Shown: positions 1 through 5,223 of the stretch, piece after piece | Layout: the number at the start of each line of letters is the position of its first letter | Numbering within the stretch: the first letter of the stretch is position 1 | DNA from: Clostridia bacterium | GTDB taxonomy: Bacteria > Bacillota > Clostridia > Oscillospirales > CAG-272 | Direction: 5' to 3' | Length of the DNA stretch: 5,223 nucleotides | NCBI GenBank assembly: GCA_017451975.1 | Contig: JAFTNI010000067.1 | Span: forward strand, 1 to 5,223 | Notes under the pieces: model-generated | What the model was told of the DNA's origin: nothing | The model's database searches: none | Seen by the model: only the letters and a program-made list of their open reading frames with translations | Position numbers and translations under genes: made by a program

Positions 1-518
1 TCGCGCTCGCTCTTAACGGTAAGGTCGGCGGGCGTTTCAATAACCTCCGCTATTCGCTTCGCGGAAGCGGCGCTTTTCGTATACATAACGAAAATGCGCG
101 TAACAGACATCATAGCCATGGAAATCTGCGTGAAATACTGCATAAACGCTATAACCGTTTCGGGCGAAGATTCGTGCCCTGCCACGCGGCTTGCGCTCAT
201 GGAAACAACGATAACTATGCCCATATTCATAAGAAATGTCATTATAGGGTTCACGCTGCCCATAATAATTCCCGCCTTCTGCTCCTTGTGGGAAAGCCCG
301 CGGTTGGCTTTTTCGTACCTTTCGTGCTCGTATTCCGTTTTGGAAAGCGCCTTTATAACGCGAATACCCTGTGTATCCTCGCGCACTATACGCACCATTT
401 TATCCACAGCCTCCTGCACCTTCGTGTAAAGCGGCACGCCGTTGCGGGAAATAAAGTAAACCGTTATAAATATAAAAGGAAGCACCGCTATCATCGCAAG
501 CGCGAGGTATGAGTCCAT
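1..518 (-). CDS. ABC exporter half-transporter, second part of the membrane domain (frameshifted, runs off the left edge)
   Basis: Reading leftwards from the ATG at 516-518, the frame stays open to the window edge with no stop (about 172 codons). It begins MDSYLALAMIAVLP and then runs through a long cytoplasmic-helix segment (KVQEAVDKMVRIVREDTQG), a hydrophobic helix (IMTFLMNMGIVIVVSM) and the end of the membrane domain (SAASAKRIAEVIETPADL). This matches the second half of the type-1 ABC exporter membrane domain (MsbA/LmrCD/BmrCD-like), where the phrase around SAKRI..VIE sits just before the nucleotide-binding domain. That ATPase domain (Walker A, signature, Walker B) would lie left of position 1 and cannot be checked. 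The first half of the same domain lies immediately upstream in another frame, so this is almost certainly one gene broken by a one-base change; the ATG at 518 is only the first possible restart. The substrate cannot be told: such half-transporters usually work as heterodimers exporting drugs, lipids or peptides. Confidence 0.8.
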   Translation of the reverse strand, partial: MDSYLALAMIAVLPFIFITVYFISRNGVPLYTKVQEAVDKMVRIVREDTQGIRVIKALSKTEYEHERYEKANRGLSHKEQKAGIIMGSVNPIMTFLMNMGIVIVVSMSASRVAGHESSPETVIAFMQYFTQISMAMMSVTRIFVMYTKSAASAKRIAEVIETPADLTVKSER

Positions 519-967
519 AACCAGATTATGGCTATGCCGCCTACTAGGAGTATGGGCGCGCGCACGCCCATGCGTTGCATCATTCCCACGAAATGGTGCA
601 CGTTATACGTATCCGTGGTTATGCGCGATTCGAGCGAGGCAACGGTGAATTTATCCACCTGCGCCGAGGAAAGCGAAAGCGTGCGCGCAAAAAGGTCGTG
701 GCGCACCTTTTCCGAAAAATTGCGCGAAACGCGCGCCGCCATACGGTTCGCTATAATATTGCAAACGCAAGCCACGCCCGCGCAAAGCACCATAAGCAAG
801 CCCCAGAAAACAACCTGGCGCACATCTTGCCGCACTACTACCTTTTCGAGAATGTGGCTCAGTATATATGGAAGCAAAAGCTCCACAAGCGTACCAAGCA
901 CCTTTATCGAAATCCCCGCCGCCATGCGCGCGCGGAAGGGCTTCAGATATTTCAGCATTATTTTCAT
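491..967 (-). CDS. ABC exporter half-transporter, N-terminal part of the membrane domain (ends early by frameshift)
   Basis: The protein starts MKIMLKYLKPFRARM, followed by a first membrane helix (ISIKVLGTLVELLLPYILSHIL), a second (VVFWGLLMVLCAGVACVCNIIAN), and the typical exporter stretch with SEKVRHDLFARTLSLSSAQVDKF, SLESRITTDTYNV and RMGVRAPILLVGG. This is the start of a type-1 ABC exporter membrane domain. After GGIAII the frame drifts into WLWTHTSRLR and stops, while the neighbouring frame carries the expected continuation MDSYLALAMIAVLP. Adding one base between 523 and 524 would give IIMVMDSYLA and join both parts into a membrane domain of about 322 residues, the normal length. I chose the ATG at 967. 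A TTG at 979 is in frame but has its G-run only 2 bases upstream, and the ATG at 958 is also possible. No good Shine-Dalgarno site is visible for any of them. A well-placed promoter lies at 1018-1047. The gene is either a real pseudogene or an assembly/sequencing error. Confidence 0.82.
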   Translation of the reverse strand: MKIMLKYLKPFRARMAAGISIKVLGTLVELLLPYILSHILEKVVVRQDVRQVVFWGLLMVLCAGVACVCNIIANRMAARVSRNFSEKVRHDLFARTLSLSSAQVDKFTVASLESRITTDTYNVHHFVGMMQRMGVRAPILLVGGIAIIWLWTHTSRLR

Positions 968-1017
968 TTTTTCACACAATACCCCCGTTTTCTTACAATT
1001 ATTTTCTTCTGTTTATA

Positions 1018-1047
1018 ATTTTATCACTTCATATCATATATTGTCAA
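1018..1047 (-). promoter_or_regulatory. Sigma-A-type promoter for the ABC exporter gene
   Basis: On the minus strand a perfect -35 TTGACA (1047 to 1042) is followed after 18 bases by a -10 TAAAAT (1023 to 1018). Transcription would start near 1011, leaving a leader of about 44 bases before the ATG at 967. It faces away from the riboswitch-controlled ATPase, so the two genes are divergently transcribed from one AT-rich spacer. Confidence 0.65.
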
Positions 1048-1093
1048 CATATACCATAGCGAAAATTTATTTACATATTATTAACTTTTTATT

Positions 1094-1122
1094 CATATTT
1101 TATTAACATTATCGAGTATAAT
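1094..1122 (+). promoter_or_regulatory. Probable promoter of the riboswitch-ATPase transcript
   Basis: A perfect -10 hexamer TATAAT lies at 1117-1122, about 40 bases before the aptamer, which is the expected place. The -35 region is poor: 17 bases upstream there is only CATATT (1094-1099) in an AT-rich tract. Start of transcription would be near 1129. The -10 is clear; the -35 is not, so the promoter may be weak or need help from the AT-rich upstream DNA. Confidence 0.55.
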
Positions 1123-1161
1123 AGTATTCGTACGGGGAAAAATATCCTCGGAAAGCAATAA

Positions 1162-1261
1162 TATCCTTAAGGGAGTAGTCTACGGGGCTTCGGCTTCGAG
1201 GCAAGTCAACATCTTGGTTCTTTGGAACCTGGCTTGAATGAAATGACCAGACTTATGGATA
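1162..1261 (+). ncRNA. yybP-ykoY: yybP-ykoY manganese riboswitch aptamer
   Basis: The leader of the ATPase gene carries the conserved pieces of the yybP-ykoY family in order: GGGAGTAG (1171-1178, loop 1), a UUCG-capped helix (about 1184-1198), GTCAACAT (1206-1213, the metal-binding loop), a small hairpin GGTTC-TTTG-GAACC with CCTGG after it (1216-1232), and TGACC (1244-1248). The closing helix P1 pairs TATCCTTAAG (1162-1171) with CTTATGGATA (1252-1261), with one U-U mismatch. The family is known to sense Mn2+ and to control Mn2+ exporters, TerC/UPF0016-type membrane proteins and P-type ATPases, which fits the gene downstream. Because the 3' side of P1 is also part of the terminator stem, ligand binding should prevent termination: a transcriptional ON switch. 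The call rests on remembered motifs and on pairing drawn by eye; a covariance-model search against Rfam RF00080 would settle it. Confidence 0.88.
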
Positions 1262-1289
1262 GGTTTACCCTATCTATAAGTCTTTTTTT
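1249..1289 (+). terminator. Intrinsic terminator forming the expression platform of the riboswitch
   Basis: Arms 1249-1263 and 1269-1283 pair over 15 bases with a single G-U, closing a 5-base loop (TTTAC), and are followed directly by a run of seven T (1283-1289). The 5' arm contains the whole 3' strand of aptamer helix P1 (1252-1261), so P1 and the terminator cannot form together. Without Mn2+ the terminator should win and stop transcription 40 bases before the ATPase start codon. Confidence 0.9.
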
Positions 1290-1300
1290 GTATAGATAGG
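1269..1300 (+). promoter_or_regulatory. Alternative hairpin that uses the terminator's 3' arm
   Basis: Bases 1269-1278 (CCTATCTATA, in the terminator's 3' arm) are perfectly complementary to 1291-1300 (TATAGATAGG), just beyond the T-run. The 10-bp helix would close a 12-base loop holding the T-run. The downstream copy is nearly identical to the terminator's 5' arm (9 of 10 bases, 1254-1263) and pairs better, replacing the G-U with A-U. The pairing is seen directly; any role in read-through transcripts is inference. Confidence 0.45.
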
Positions 1301-1316
1301 TCATCAAAAATATATC

Positions 1317-1322
1317 AGGAGG
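1317..1322 (+). promoter_or_regulatory. Ribosome binding site of the ATPase gene
   Basis: A perfect AGGAGG lies 5 bases before the ATG at 1328, which fixes that start. It is outside the terminator and the alternative hairpin, so control is more likely at transcription than at translation. Confidence 0.9.
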
Positions 1323-1327
1323 ATTTC

Positions 1328-4009
1328 ATGAAGTTTTATTGCGAAGACATTGAAACAGTGCTGAAAAGCACAAACAGCTCCGCCGAAGGTCTTTCCACTG
1401 CTGAAGCAGAAAAAAGACTCGCTGAAAACGGCAAAAACAAGCTCGCTGAAGGAAAGAAAGATTCACTTGTGGTTCGTTTCCTTAAACAGCTTGCAGACCC
1501 CATGATCATCATTCTTTTGGTTGCTGCTGTAGTAAGTGGCGTGCTTGAGGTTATGGCTCACGGCCTTACCCTCGACGCTTTCACAGACTCAATCATCATT
1601 CTCGCAGTTGTTATTTTCAATGCTGTTCTTGGCGTATACCAGGAAAGCAAAGCCGAAAAAGCTATCGAAGCTTTGCAGGAAATGGCAGCAGCTACCTCTA
1701 AAGTGCTCCGCGACGGCGAAATCGTTCACGTTAAGAGCGAAGACCTTGTTGTAGGCGATATCGTGCTTCTTGAAGCAGGCGACGCAGTTCCCGCAGACGG
1801 CAGACTTATCGAAAACGCCAGCCTCAAAATCGAGGAAGCGGCGCTCACTGGTGAATCTGTTCCCGTTAACAAATTTATCGATATTATCAACCTCAAGGAC
1901 GAAACGAAAGACGTTCCGCTCGGCGACCGTGCAAACATGGTTTATATGGGCTCTACGGTAGTTTACGGCCGCGGTAAAGCGGTTATCACAGCTACGGGTA
2001 TGCATACGGAAATGGGTAAAATTGCCGATGCTCTCGTTAAAGCGGAAGAAGGCAAAACTCCCCTCCAGCTCAAGCTTGCTCAGCTTTCTAAAATCCTCAC
2101 ATGGCTCGTTCTCGGCATTTGCGTGCTTATCTTCGGTGTTAAGCTTCTCGGTGCTGAAGGCAACCTCACAGCAGATGTATTCGTAGATTCCTTCATGGTT
2201 GCCGTTTCTCTTGCGGTTGCCGCTATTCCGGAAGGTCTTGTTGCCGTTGTAACGGTGGTTCTTTCCATGGGCGTTTCCAATATGTCCAAGAAAAACGCTA
2301 TCATCCGTAAGCTCACAGCAGTTGAAACACTCGGCTGCGCGCAGATCATCTGCTCCGATAAAACAGGTACACTCACACAGAATAAAATGACGGTTGTAGA
2401 CTCCTTTGGCGAAGATAAGAACCTTCTTGCTTCCGCTATGGCGCTCTGCTCCGACGCTCAGCTTAACCACGACGGCAAGGTTGAAGGCGAACCCACAGAA
2501 GCCGCACTCGTTGAATGGGCTCACAAGCTCGGCATTTCCAAAATCGAGCTCAACGAAAAAATGCCCAGAAGCGGCGAAGCTCCCTTCGATTCCGGCAGAA
2601 AAATGATGTCCTCCGTTCACCCCGTAGGCGGTGAATACGTTCAGTATACAAAAGGCGCGCCCGACGTTGTTATAAACCTCTGCACGCACTACCTCAAGGA
2701 CGGCAAGCCCGTTCCCATGACGGAAGAATACAAAGCAGAAATCCTCGCTGCAAACAAAGGCTTTGCAGACAGAGCGCTCCGCGTTCTCGCTTGCGGTACA
2801 CGCACATACGGCGCAGAGCCCACATCTTACGAACCCGAAGCACTTGAACATGACCTTTGCTTCATCGGTCTTTCCGCTATGATCGACCCCGTTCGCCCCG
2901 AAGTTAAGGTTGCTATTGAAAAATGCCGCAGCGCAGGCATACGCCCCATCATGATCACGGGCGACCACGTTGACACAGCAGTTGCTATTGCAAAAGAACT
3001 CGGCATCCTCGAAGGCGATGCTCCTGTCGAAACAAAAAACATTGTTTCTTCTAACCAAACAAGAACTCGCGCTATCACAGGCGCACAGCTCAACGAAATG
3101 AGCGATGAAGAATTCGCAAAAGAATTCCAGAATATTTCCGTTTACGCACGAGTTCAGCCCGAGCATAAAACACGTATCGTTACAGCTTGGAAGGGCGCAG
3201 GCTATATCACAGCCATGACAGGCGACGGCGTTAACGATGCCCCCTCTATCAAAGCCGCAGATATCGGCGTTGGTATGGGTATCACAGGTACAGACGTTAC
3301 TAAAAACGTTGCAGATATGGTTCTTGCAGACGACAACTTCGCTACAATCGTGGGCGCTGTTGAAGAAGGCCGCCGTATCTACGACAACATCAGAAAAGCA
3401 ATTCAGTTCCTTCTCGGTTCCAATATCTCCGAGGTTATCAGTATCTTTATTGCAACACTCATGGGCTTTGAAATTCTTGCCCCCGTTCACCTTCTTTGGA
3501 TCAACCTTGTAACAGACTCCTTCCCCGCTCTCGCGCTCGGCGTTGAAAAAGCAGAGCCCGGAATTATGAACCGCAAGCCCCGTAACGCAAAAGACGGCGT
3601 GTTCTCAGGCGGTCTTGGCCTCGACGTTGCATATCAGGGCCTTATGGTTTCCATTCTTGTTCTCATTTCCTACTTCATCGGCGCGAATATGTACGGTGCA
3701 GAACACGGTATGACAATGGCATTCCTTACAATGTCTATGGCAGAAATCTTCCACAGCTTCAATATGCGCTCCCAGAGAAAGAGCATCTTCACGCTCGGCC
3801 ACAACAATAAGGCTCTTTGGTTCGCAGGCATCGGCGCTCTCGCGGCAACGGTTCTCGTTTGCGAAGTTCCCTTCCTTGCAGGTGCGTTCGGCTTCACATC
3901 CGTTGGCCTTACAGAGTTTGCTATCGCGGCAGGCCTCGGCATTTGCGTAATCCCGATCGTAGAAATCGTAAAATTCTTCCAGAGAATGTACGCAAAGAAA
4001 AACGGCTAA
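1328..4009 (+). CDS. P-type Ca2+/Mn2+-transporting ATPase (P2A, SERCA/PMR1-like)
   Basis: This 893-residue membrane pump, of normal length for bacterial P2A ATPases, should use ATP to expel divalent cations from the cytoplasm. Order of parts: N-terminal cation-ATPase domain (about 1-70), helices M1-M2 (about 56-104), actuator domain with TGES at 174-177, M3-M4 with VAAIPEGL (297-304), phosphorylation motif DKTGT with Asp344, nucleotide-binding KGAPD (442-446), DPVRPE (520-525), TGD (544-546), the hinge TGDGVNDAP (631-639), then M5-M10 to about residue 884. The likely metal ligands match the SERCA set: Glu302 (M4), Asn699 and Glu702 (M5), Asn726, Thr729 and Asp730 (M6), Glu806 (M8). That set favours Ca2+, while the Mn2+ riboswitch upstream favours Mn2+; relatives under the same type of riboswitch (lactococcal YoaB, pneumococcal CaxP/MgtA) have been linked to Mn2+ or Ca2+ efflux. 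It stands alone in its transcript, with a terminator just after the stop. Its codons (mostly ATC/ATT for Ile, many GTT and CTT/CTC) differ from its ATA-rich neighbours, which suggests high expression. Confidence 0.95.
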   Translation: MKFYCEDIETVLKSTNSSAEGLSTAEAEKRLAENGKNKLAEGKKDSLVVRFLKQLADPMIIILLVAAVVSGVLEVMAHGLTLDAFTDSIIILAVVIFNAVLGVYQESKAEKAIEALQEMAAATSKVLRDGEIVHVKSEDLVVGDIVLLEAGDAVPADGRLIENASLKIEEAALTGESVPVNKFIDIINLKDETKDVPLGDRANMVYMGSTVVYGRGKAVITATGMHTEMGKIADALVKAEEGKTPLQLKLAQLSKILTWLVLGICVLIFGVKLLGAEGNLTADVFVDSFMVAVSLAVAAIPEGLVAVVTVVLSMGVSNMSKKNAIIRKLTAVETLGCAQIICSDKTGTLTQNKMTVVDSFGEDKNLLASAMALCSDAQLNHDGKVEGEPTEAALVEWAHKLGISKIELNEKMPRSGEAPFDSGRKMMSSVHPVGGEYVQYTKGAPDVVINLCTHYLKDGKPVPMTEEYKAEILAANKGFADRALRVLACGTRTYGAEPTSYEPEALEHDLCFIGLSAMIDPVRPEVKVAIEKCRSAGIRPIMITGDHVDTAVAIAKELGILEGDAPVETKNIVSSNQTRTRAITGAQLNEMSDEEFAKEFQNISVYARVQPEHKTRIVTAWKGAGYITAMTGDGVNDAPSIKAADIGVGMGITGTDVTKNVADMVLADDNFATIVGAVEEGRRIYDNIRKAIQFLLGSNISEVISIFIATLMGFEILAPVHLLWINLVTDSFPALALGVEKAEPGIMNRKPRNAKDGVFSGGLGLDVAYQGLMVSILVLISYFIGANMYGAEHGMTMAFLTMSMAEIFHSFNMRSQRKSIFTLGHNNKALWFAGIGALAATVLVCEVPFLAGAFGFTSVGLTEFAIAAGLGICVIPIVEIVKFFQRMYAKKNG

Positions 4010-4016
4010 TAGCAAT

Positions 4017-4050
4017 AACCCCTCTCCGCACGGAGAGGGGTTTGAGTTTG
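4017..4050 (+). terminator. Intrinsic terminator after the ATPase gene
   Basis: Eight bases after the stop codon, 4017-4027 pairs perfectly with 4032-4042 (11 bp, CCCCTCTCC core) around a GCAC loop. The T-run is broken (TTTGAGTTTG), so it may work only moderately; the stronger hairpin at 4227-4256 could act as a backup. Confidence 0.72.
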
Positions 4051-4067
4051 TCGATAAACTAATTTTA

Positions 4068-4203
4068 GGCTCGCCCCTATGGGGGAGCTCCGCGAAGCGG
4101 TGAGAGGGTAAAAACCAAAAACATAAATTTTCAATGCAAATTCGGCTTTTCTCATGGCCCTCTCCGTCACCTGACGGTGCCACCTCTCCCATAGGGCGAG
4201 GCT
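4068..4203. repeat. Inverted pair of short palindromic repeats (REP/MITE-like unit)
   Basis: A copy at 4068-4109 (GGCTCGCCCCTATGGGGG..., ending GGTGAGAGGG) is repeated in reverse at 4156-4203; read on the minus strand the second copy begins GCCTCGCCCTATGGGAGAGG and ends GTGACGGAGAGGGCC. The ends match closely but the middles differ. Each middle still forms its own hairpin: CCGC-GAA-GCGG (4090-4100) in the first and CCGTCA-CC-TGACGG (4165-4178) in the second. About 46 bases of AT-rich DNA separate the copies. There is no coding sequence. The units resemble short repeats I recall as common between genes in gut Clostridia, where they are often mistranslated into small proteins. A non-autonomous mobile element or a REP-like structure are the likeliest readings; no target-site duplication was established. 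Confidence 0.65.
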
Positions 4204-4226
4204 TTGCTTACTTTTTAGACAGTCTG

Positions 4227-4256
4227 AAAACCGCCCAATAGGGCGGTTTTTTATTT
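4227..4256. terminator. Bidirectional intrinsic terminator
   Basis: AAAACCGCCC (4227-4236) pairs perfectly with GGGCGGTTTT (4241-4250) around the loop AATA. On the plus strand it is followed by a T-rich tail (TTATTTTATT); on the minus strand it follows the hydrolase stop codon directly and ends in TTTT. It can therefore end the minus-strand hydrolase transcript and catch read-through from the ATPase side. Confidence 0.82.
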
Positions 4257-5048
4257 TATTTCCAGCATATCGCCGCAGGCAAGGTAATTAAGCTTTTTCA
4301 TTCTGCCGCGCATAAATTCAAATTGTGCTTCTCCCGTGCAGTGGCAGGTGTAATATTCCGTTTCGTATTCATCGAGCGCACACGCCATTGCCGCAAGCTT
4401 TTCGTCCATCGGCTTTTTTGAAAAGTGAAAGCCGCCCACAATAATGTCGGGGCAAAACCACTCTGCAATATTCAGAATACCCTTGTGCGAGCAACCGCTT
4501 ATTACAACGCATTTCGCATCTTCCCCCACGTTCTCTATTTGCAGATATTGCTCGTGGAAAAACGTATCGGGCACAAGCATATCACATTCCTGCTCCGTAA
4601 GCCCGCAAGGGTCTATTTCCGCGCGCGGCTCGCGGTTGTTGCAGGAGTAAAGAGTTATATTTTCCGCAATGCTGAATTTATCGTAAATATTATCTGTGAA
4701 AACGAGGCGCGGGTTTGCCCTAAGCGCCGTATCAAGCCCTATGTACTTCCCTTTTGCATTGTAGTGCGGCAAAAATGCATCGCGCATTATATAAACGGGC
4801 GCGCGAGAGTTAACCTCGAGAAATTTGGCAAGGCCGCCGCCGTGGTCGTAGTGCCCGTGTGAAACAACGGCAAAATCTACAGCGGAAATATCCACTCCAA
4901 GCGTTTTGGCGTTTTCATAAAAGGCATCTGTCTGCCCCATATCAAAAAGTATCTTGTGCGTATCGGTTTCTATATAAAGCGAAAGTCCATGCTCCGTGAG
5001 CATATCTTCGCGGCGCGTGGTATTTTCAAGAAGCGAAATTATTTTCAT
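4251..5048 (-). CDS. Metallo-beta-lactamase-fold hydrolase (COG1237-like)
   Basis: A complete 265-residue protein, probably cytoplasmic as no signal peptide is visible. The metal-binding motif HGHYDH is at residues 64-69 (SHGHYDHGGGL). Further family landmarks are LFDMG near Asp36, SGCSHKGI (184-191, His188), GGFH (205-208, His208) and CHCTG (235-239, His236). The ligand set fits a two-metal MBL-fold enzyme of the group often annotated as 7,8-dihydropterin-6-methyl-4-(beta-D-ribofuranosyl)-aminobenzene 5'-phosphate synthase. That name comes from archaeal methanopterin work and is doubtful in a Firmicute; the true substrate is unknown. The ATG at 5048 is supported by AAAGGAGA (5062 to 5055) six bases upstream. 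It appears to be a single-gene transcript, with its own promoter (5078-5106) and a terminator straight after the stop. It is convergent with the ATPase and not obviously linked to it. Ile is often ATA, as in the ABC gene. Confidence 0.9.
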   Translation of the reverse strand: MKIISLLENTTRREDMLTEHGLSLYIETDTHKILFDMGQTDAFYENAKTLGVDISAVDFAVVSHGHYDHGGGLAKFLEVNSRAPVYIMRDAFLPHYNAKGKYIGLDTALRANPRLVFTDNIYDKFSIAENITLYSCNNREPRAEIDPCGLTEQECDMLVPDTFFHEQYLQIENVGEDAKCVVISGCSHKGILNIAEWFCPDIIVGGFHFSKKPMDEKLAAMACALDEYETEYYTCHCTGEAQFEFMRGRMKKLNYLACGDMLEIK

Positions 5049-5064
5049 ATCAATTCTCCTTTGC

Positions 5065-5085
5065 TGTATCTGTATTTATGATACA
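5065..5085. promoter_or_regulatory. Inverted repeat over the hydrolase -10, possible operator
   Basis: TGTATC (5065-5070) and GATACA (5080-5085) form a 6-bp inverted repeat with a 9-base spacer that covers the -10 and the likely transcription start of the hydrolase gene. This is where a repressor could bind, but short AT-rich repeats arise by chance and no regulator gene is in view. Confidence 0.25.
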
Positions 5086-5106
5086 ACATTTTCGCGGAAA
5101 ATTCAA
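5078..5106 (-). promoter_or_regulatory. Promoter of the MBL-fold hydrolase gene
   Basis: On the minus strand TTGAAT (5106 to 5101) and TATCAT (5083 to 5078) are separated by exactly 17 bases, both close to the sigma-A consensus. The start of transcription would be near 5071, about 23 bases before the ATG. Confidence 0.6.
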
Positions 5107-5163
5107 CAGGTGAAGCCAAAATAGCCGCAGAAATCAAATTCCCTGCTTCTACGCTACTACATA

Positions 5164-5192
5164 TTGACAAAAAACGGCAATTATGTTATACT
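5164..5192 (+). promoter_or_regulatory. Strong promoter for a gene beyond the right edge
   Basis: A perfect -35 TTGACA (5164-5169), a 17-base spacer and a -10 TATACT (5187-5192) preceded by the extended -10 TGT (5184-5186). A GAAAGG sequence at 5213-5218 could be the ribosome binding site of a gene whose start codon falls just outside. It is divergent from the hydrolase gene. Confidence 0.75.
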
Positions 5193-5223
5193 GATATAAA
5201 GAAAATACTCTTGAAAGGTCGAA

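Noticed and set aside
516..530. Programmed ribosomal frameshift in the ABC gene
   Set aside because: No slippery heptamer is visible at the junction, and exporters of this family are not known to use one; a simple one-base deletion explains it better.
528..1106. Plus-strand frames of 147-192 codons opposite the ABC gene
   Set aside because: They are antisense to a recognisable exporter membrane domain and have no domain of their own.
1589..3490. A 633-codon open frame on the minus strand inside the ATPase gene
   Set aside because: It lies fully opposite a gene with all P-type ATPase motifs; its product is Cys-, Phe- and Asn-rich with no recognisable domain, and it is explained by the strong codon bias of the real gene.
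3605..4192. A 195-codon minus-strand frame across the ATPase 3' end and the repeats
   Set aside because: Its N-terminus (APSGDGEGH, HRFAELPHRGEP) is the translation of the palindromic repeats and terminator, and the rest is antisense to the ATPase.
4068..4203. CRISPR array or attachment site
   Set aside because: There are only two copies, in inverted orientation, without regular spacers, and no integrase, recombinase or cas gene is in view.
4425..4862. A 145-codon plus-strand frame opposite the hydrolase gene
   Set aside because: It is antisense to a gene with a full MBL metal-binding motif set and has no recognisable features.

Overview
The window looks like a piece of a low-to-moderate GC Firmicute genome, most likely a gut-type member of the Clostridia. 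The grounds are the style of the promoters and Shine-Dalgarno sites, a Mn2+-type riboswitch with an intrinsic terminator, the half-size ABC exporter family, and a palindromic repeat of a kind I remember as scattered through gut Clostridia. The genus cannot be told from the sequence.

Layout, left to right. Positions 1-967 (minus strand) hold the membrane domain of an ABC exporter subunit that runs off the left edge. Its frame is broken by an apparent one-base deletion near 523/524. Positions 968-1327 hold no gene but are full of signals: a minus-strand promoter for the ABC gene (1018-1047), a plus-strand -10 element (1117-1122), then a yybP-ykoY (manganese) aptamer (about 1162-1261). The 3' side of the aptamer's P1 helix is also the 5' arm of a strong intrinsic terminator (1249-1289). 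Positions 1328-4009 (plus strand) hold one complete P-type cation ATPase of the Ca2+ (SERCA/PMR1-like) class, preceded by a perfect AGGAGG site. Positions 4010-4250 are non-coding: a terminator for the ATPase (4017-4050), an inverted pair of short palindromic repeats (4068-4203), and a bidirectional terminator (4227-4256). Positions 4251-5048 (minus strand) hold a complete metallo-beta-lactamase-fold hydrolase with its own promoter. Positions 5049-5223 hold that promoter and, facing right, a near-consensus promoter for a gene beyond the window.

The best-supported biology is a one-gene metal-efflux unit. Mn2+ binding to the leader should stabilise P1, break the terminator and switch on the ATPase. 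The ATPase keeps what looks like a full set of SERCA-type Ca2+ ligands, so whether it moves Mn2+, Ca2+ or both is open. The ABC and hydrolase genes face the other way, have their own promoters, and show no clear functional link to it. I see no CRISPR array, tRNA, rRNA, transposase gene or unknown multi-gene system here. The most unusual details are a second copy of the terminator's 5' arm placed just after the terminator, the fully SERCA-like ligand set under a Mn2+ switch, and the frameshifted exporter gene.
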